64,000 nt of DNA from Streptomyces sp. R28 (GTDB lineage Bacteria > Actinomycetota > Actinomycetes > Streptomycetales > Streptomycetaceae): the NCBI RefSeq assembly GCF_041052385.1, contig NZ_CP163439.1:1-64000 (forward strand), given 5' to 3'. The notes under the pieces are model-generated. The model was not told where the DNA came from. It saw only the letters and a list, made by a program, of their open reading frames with translations, and did no database searches. Both the position numbers and the translations under genes were made by a program. Below are positions 61,830-64,000 of the stretch, piece by piece (position 1 is the first letter of the stretch; the number at the start of each line of letters is the position of its first letter).

Positions 61830-63302
61830 TTAGGGAGCTTTGCCTAACCCGCGGGAGAGTGCCGAGAGGACACGGAGGTTGGTGAGGATCGGGAAGTTGT
61901 ATCTGAAGGGTCGAGGGCCTACCTGGTCGGAGGGGCCGTCGAAGCTGCCGTCGGCATTCTGCCGCTCCGCCAGCCACTCAGTAGCCGTTCGCATCACACC
62001 CTGTTCCTTTGGGCGGTGTGTGATCAGCGCGGCGACAGCGTTCGATGTGCTGTTGGGGTCGCTGGGGCTTGCCGGGTTGGTTCCCCACCCGCCATCCGGG
62101 CGTTGGGTCTTGATGAGGCGGTGGCAGGCATAGTCAATAGCCTGCTGTATCGGCGCTCCTTCACCGGACCTGAGCGCCAGCGTGGCCTGACAGATCAGAA
62201 GGGGTTCACTGGTGGCCCAGTTCTCGGGCCAGGCTCCCTCGTCGGTCTGACTGCCAATCAGGAATTCTATGGCCTTGGACAGGCTGGAAGTGAGCGGCCT
62301 TCGGGGTGGCGTGAGTGCCATGATGGCATTGGCGGTCATCTCTGCCTCTGGCCGATGCCCGGGCAGGTAGGTCGGGAATCCACCCGCAGGGTCTGCGATC
62401 TGTTCCAGGTACTTCTCTGAGGCGTTGATCTGAGTCGCGTATGTGGCATCCGGTGCGGCACGCAGCAGGGAAAGGCACCAAGAGGTGGTGTCGACATCCG
62501 TCTGGCGAGTTTTCTCTGTGTAAGGCCAGCCGCCGTTCTCGTTCTGATGGCACGAGACGAATTCCTGCATAGCGCGTGTTGCTTGCGGGTCGATTTCCAA
62601 TGCAGCCAGGGCTTGACCGCCGAGAGCGGTGAAGAAGACGTCATGCCCGACCATCGCCGGGATCCCGCCATCGGCGTTCTGCACGGAGGAAATGGCCCTG
62701 ATGCCCCGGGCTATTAGGGGGTGGCCTGGATGAATAGCCGCCACTGCGTGCAAGGCCACCAGGTGGGCCAGGGTGTAACCCTCCCAGATCGTCTGGGTGC
62801 TGCCGCGCTCCAACTGCTGGACAAGGTGTATGCAGTGTTGTCTGTCGCCGCGCGCCCGAAGAATCTTGATGGCGGTCAGCATGAGCTCACCTGCTGGCGT
62901 ACGGGTCTCCGGGAAGTGCTCGTCTACCGGACGAGTATCTATGCTGTGCCGTATCAGCCCTAAGATCTCGAAGAGCGTTTGGAGCAGTATCTTTTTTCGC
63001 ATCCCGGTAAGGTGGTCGAATGAGGATATGAACTGTTCGGCCCTGTCGTTGGGGCGGGAATGCACCGATGCCGCCAGTAGAGCGTCGAGTGGATTCGAGT
63101 GCGAGCTGTCCAGCAGATACCTGGTGAGCCGCGCTTGCATATCCGGCGCGGCGTTCTCCTGCTTCAGGAGCGCTAGAAACAGTGCCGACTCGAGCCGACG
63201 ACTACGACACCGGCCGCGAATGGAACCGTCCGCACCGAGTTGGCTGAGTACGTAGTGGGCGAGCGCGTCCCGGCTTGATCGCAGTACTGCGAGGCTGTTC
63301 AT
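61830..63302 (-). CDS. Class II terpene cyclase (prenyltransferase/squalene-oxidase repeats)
   Basis: 490 residues of the squalene-hopene-cyclase superfamily, built from alpha/alpha-barrel beta and gamma domains with QW-like repeats (VQNADGGIPAMVG, HQNENGGWPYTEK, QTDEGAWPENWA, TQRPDGGWGTNPA, RQNADGSFDG). The class II general-acid motif reads QTDVDTTSWCLSLL, that is DxDTT rather than DxDD; this variant is known in drimane-type sesquiterpene cyclases. It should protonate and cyclise a prenyl diphosphate. The ATG at 63302 overlaps the stop of the upstream fragment (ATGA). The stop TAA is made by the IS insertion; without it the protein would end with one extra Tyr. It lies in a cluster with a class I synthase. 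Confidence 0.88.
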   Translation of the reverse strand: MNSLAVLRSSRDALAHYVLSQLGADGSIRGRCRSRRLESALFLALLKQENAAPDMQARLTRYLLDSSHSNPLDALLAASVHSRPNDRAEQFISSFDHLTGMRKKILLQTLFEILGLIRHSIDTRPVDEHFPETRTPAGELMLTAIKILRARGDRQHCIHLVQQLERGSTQTIWEGYTLAHLVALHAVAAIHPGHPLIARGIRAISSVQNADGGIPAMVGHDVFFTALGGQALAALEIDPQATRAMQEFVSCHQNENGGWPYTEKTRQTDVDTTSWCLSLLRAAPDATYATQINASEKYLEQIADPAGGFPTYLPGHRPEAEMTANAIMALTPPRRPLTSSLSKAIEFLIGSQTDEGAWPENWATSEPLLICQATLALRSGEGAPIQQAIDYACHRLIKTQRPDGGWGTNPASPSDPNSTSNAVAALITHRPKEQGVMRTATEWLAERQNADGSFDGPSDQVGPRPFRYNFPILTNLRVLSALSRGLGKAP

Positions 63303-63511
63303 AGTGTTCCTTTTTGGAATCCGGCTTCCTGGAGGAGTCGCAGTGCGAGGGCTGATTCCAGGATTCAGCTGTGGAAGGCGTCCCGGACGGCGCTGGAACC
63401 GTCGATCCGGGTTGTGATTCGGTCCCGAAGCGCGGAAGCGGCCATGGGCAGGTCCGCGGGGAAGATCGCTGGGTGCCAGAGAGGCTGTGGACTGGGGCGC
63501 GGAACCCTCAC
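63299..63511 (-). pseudogene. Truncated N-terminal paralogue of the class II cyclase
   Basis: From GTG 63511 (GGAGGTGA 7 nt upstream) the frame reads MAASALRDRITTRIDGSSAV then RDAFHS, a TGA at 63365-63367, and in the same frame ILESALALRLLQEAGFQKGT L to TGA at 63299. It aligns with the first residues of the neighbouring cyclase (SRDALAHYVLSQLGADGSIR, RRLESALFLALLKQ), with TGA in place of the Arg codon. It is therefore the leftover start of a second cyclase gene or of a partial duplication, now coupled to the intact gene by ATGA. Confidence 0.7.
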
Positions 63512-63558
63512 GATGTGCTCACCTCCGTCGGGTGATGTGCCGGCGCATCCTGTCCGGT

Positions 63559-64000
63559 CTACTGTTCCGTGTCATCAGATGGCTCGGGTCCAGATACGAG
63601 GTGGTCAGACCACCACCAGGCGATGGAGTCGATGTCCGGGGGACGCGGGGAATTGTCGGTAGGAGTTTCCGAGCACATCGAGCTCACCAGGATGGGAGTC
63701 TGCATGCCGGTGGTGGGACTGCCCTCGCCAAAGCGGTAACGAACCGTGCTCAGGCACCAATCGAGGGAGCCGCGGATGTAGTGGCCCAGGCTTTGTGCGT
63801 ACCGGTCCGCATGGGGTGCTGCCCCAGTTCCAAGCGCGCCGAGACTCAGGAAACGGCACATGGTGCGGTCACGCAGTCGGATAGCGGCGGCGTAGGCGCC
63901 CTGGAGCGAGTCACCACGCGTACGGCGCAGCACTTCGATCAGGTTGTGATCGTGCTGTCCGCGCTCGCATTCCTTGGGAAAGGAACAGATGTCGCTATCC
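63559..64000 (-). CDS. Class I terpene synthase, C-terminal part (gene continues past the window)
   Basis: About 146 residues. The NSE-type metal motif reads SDICSFPKECERG (normally NDxxSxxKE, here Ser for the first Asn), followed by HNLIEVLRRTRGDSLQGAYA, RDRTMCRFLSLG and SLGHYIRGSLDWCLSTVRYR F, the usual end of bacterial class I terpene synthases. It would ionise and cyclise a prenyl diphosphate. Together with the class II cyclase downstream it suggests a two-step route (class II cyclisation, then class I diphosphate loss). The aspartate-rich motif lies beyond the right edge. Confidence 0.85.
   Translation of the reverse strand, partial: DSDICSFPKECERGQHDHNLIEVLRRTRGDSLQGAYAAAIRLRDRTMCRFLSLGALGTGAAPHADRYAQSLGHYIRGSLDWCLSTVRYRFGEGSPTTGMQTPILVSSMCSETPTDNSPRPPDIDSIAWWWSDHLVSGPEPSDDTEQ

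Larger units (their letters stand above)
60149..61830 (+). mobile_element. IS5-family insertion sequence with passenger gene, copy 2 (1682 bp)
   Basis: Same length and ends as copy 1. TA is present on both sides (60147-60148 and 61831-61832), the expected target duplication. It is inserted at the very 3' end of the class II terpene cyclase gene. Confidence 0.95.

Noticed and set aside
1..64000. CRISPR array, tRNA or rRNA genes
   Set aside because: No regularly spaced repeats with unique spacers and no tRNA- or rRNA-like sequence was seen on either strand.

Overview
The base composition (very high GC with GC-rich third positions), the gene families (Trypco, nSTAND and NACHT ATPases, DUF6233, DUF6192, DUF4241, terpene cyclases) and the insertion-sequence types all point to a Streptomyces or close relative. 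The window reads like a chromosome arm or large plasmid: few housekeeping genes, about ten insertion sequences or their remains, and many truncated or frameshifted genes. No rRNA, tRNA or CRISPR array was seen. Everything here is read from the sequence by eye; family names are recognition by motif, not database hits.

Layout. 1-4.5 kb: an SDR oxidoreductase, a NylB-like serine hydrolase and a TetR regulator sharing operator-like repeats, then a 2-hydroxyacid dehydrogenase and a chimeric junction of aldehyde dehydrogenase and DUF6192 fragments. 4.5-8.7 kb: a 1682-bp IS5-family element with a passenger gene, a coiled-coil winged-helix protein, and an IS3 element next to an IS701 relic. 10-14.3 kb: a divergent pair, a WD40-repeat membrane protein and a NACHT ATPase, probably a STAND-type conflict system. 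15-18 kb: an IS256 element and a broken ketosynthase/ACP pair.

18.06-30.29 kb: the most interesting object, a Tn7-like transposon. It has matching TGTGACCGTTCA termini with several TnsB-site-like repeats, a TnsA-TnsB-TnsC-TniQ operon reading inward from the right end, and a cargo made of a Trypco1 protein and a trypsin-like protease/nSTAND/WD40 protein. This is a predicted defence module riding on a Tn7-like element. The right end lies 114 bp upstream of a decayed dnaE2 (error-prone polymerase) gene.

30-47 kb: an IS1182 relic, an Lrp regulator with a kinase/M23/class III aminotransferase fusion, a GH18 chitinase-like protein with a DUF6973 C-terminus, a nicotinamidase, relics of a terpene synthase and an ATP-dependent DNA ligase, and an IS5 element. 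47-53 kb: a glycosidase, a serine recombinase with a res-like palindrome, and an ECF sigma factor with a small membrane partner. 53-57 kb: an RHS toxin C-terminus with immunity-like genes, cut up by IS elements. 57-60 kb: DUF402, DUF4241 and a deoxyribosyltransferase-like protein. 60.1-61.8 kb: the second copy of the 1682-bp IS. 61.8-64 kb: a terpene operon with a class II cyclase carrying a DVDTT motif, a truncated paralogue of its N-terminus, and a class I terpene synthase cut by the window edge.

A recurring oddity is genes broken by one base (TnsB, the protease/STAND protein, GH18, an immunity protein, an IS transposase). These could be real decay or assembly indels, and this decides whether the Tn7-like element and its cargo are functional.
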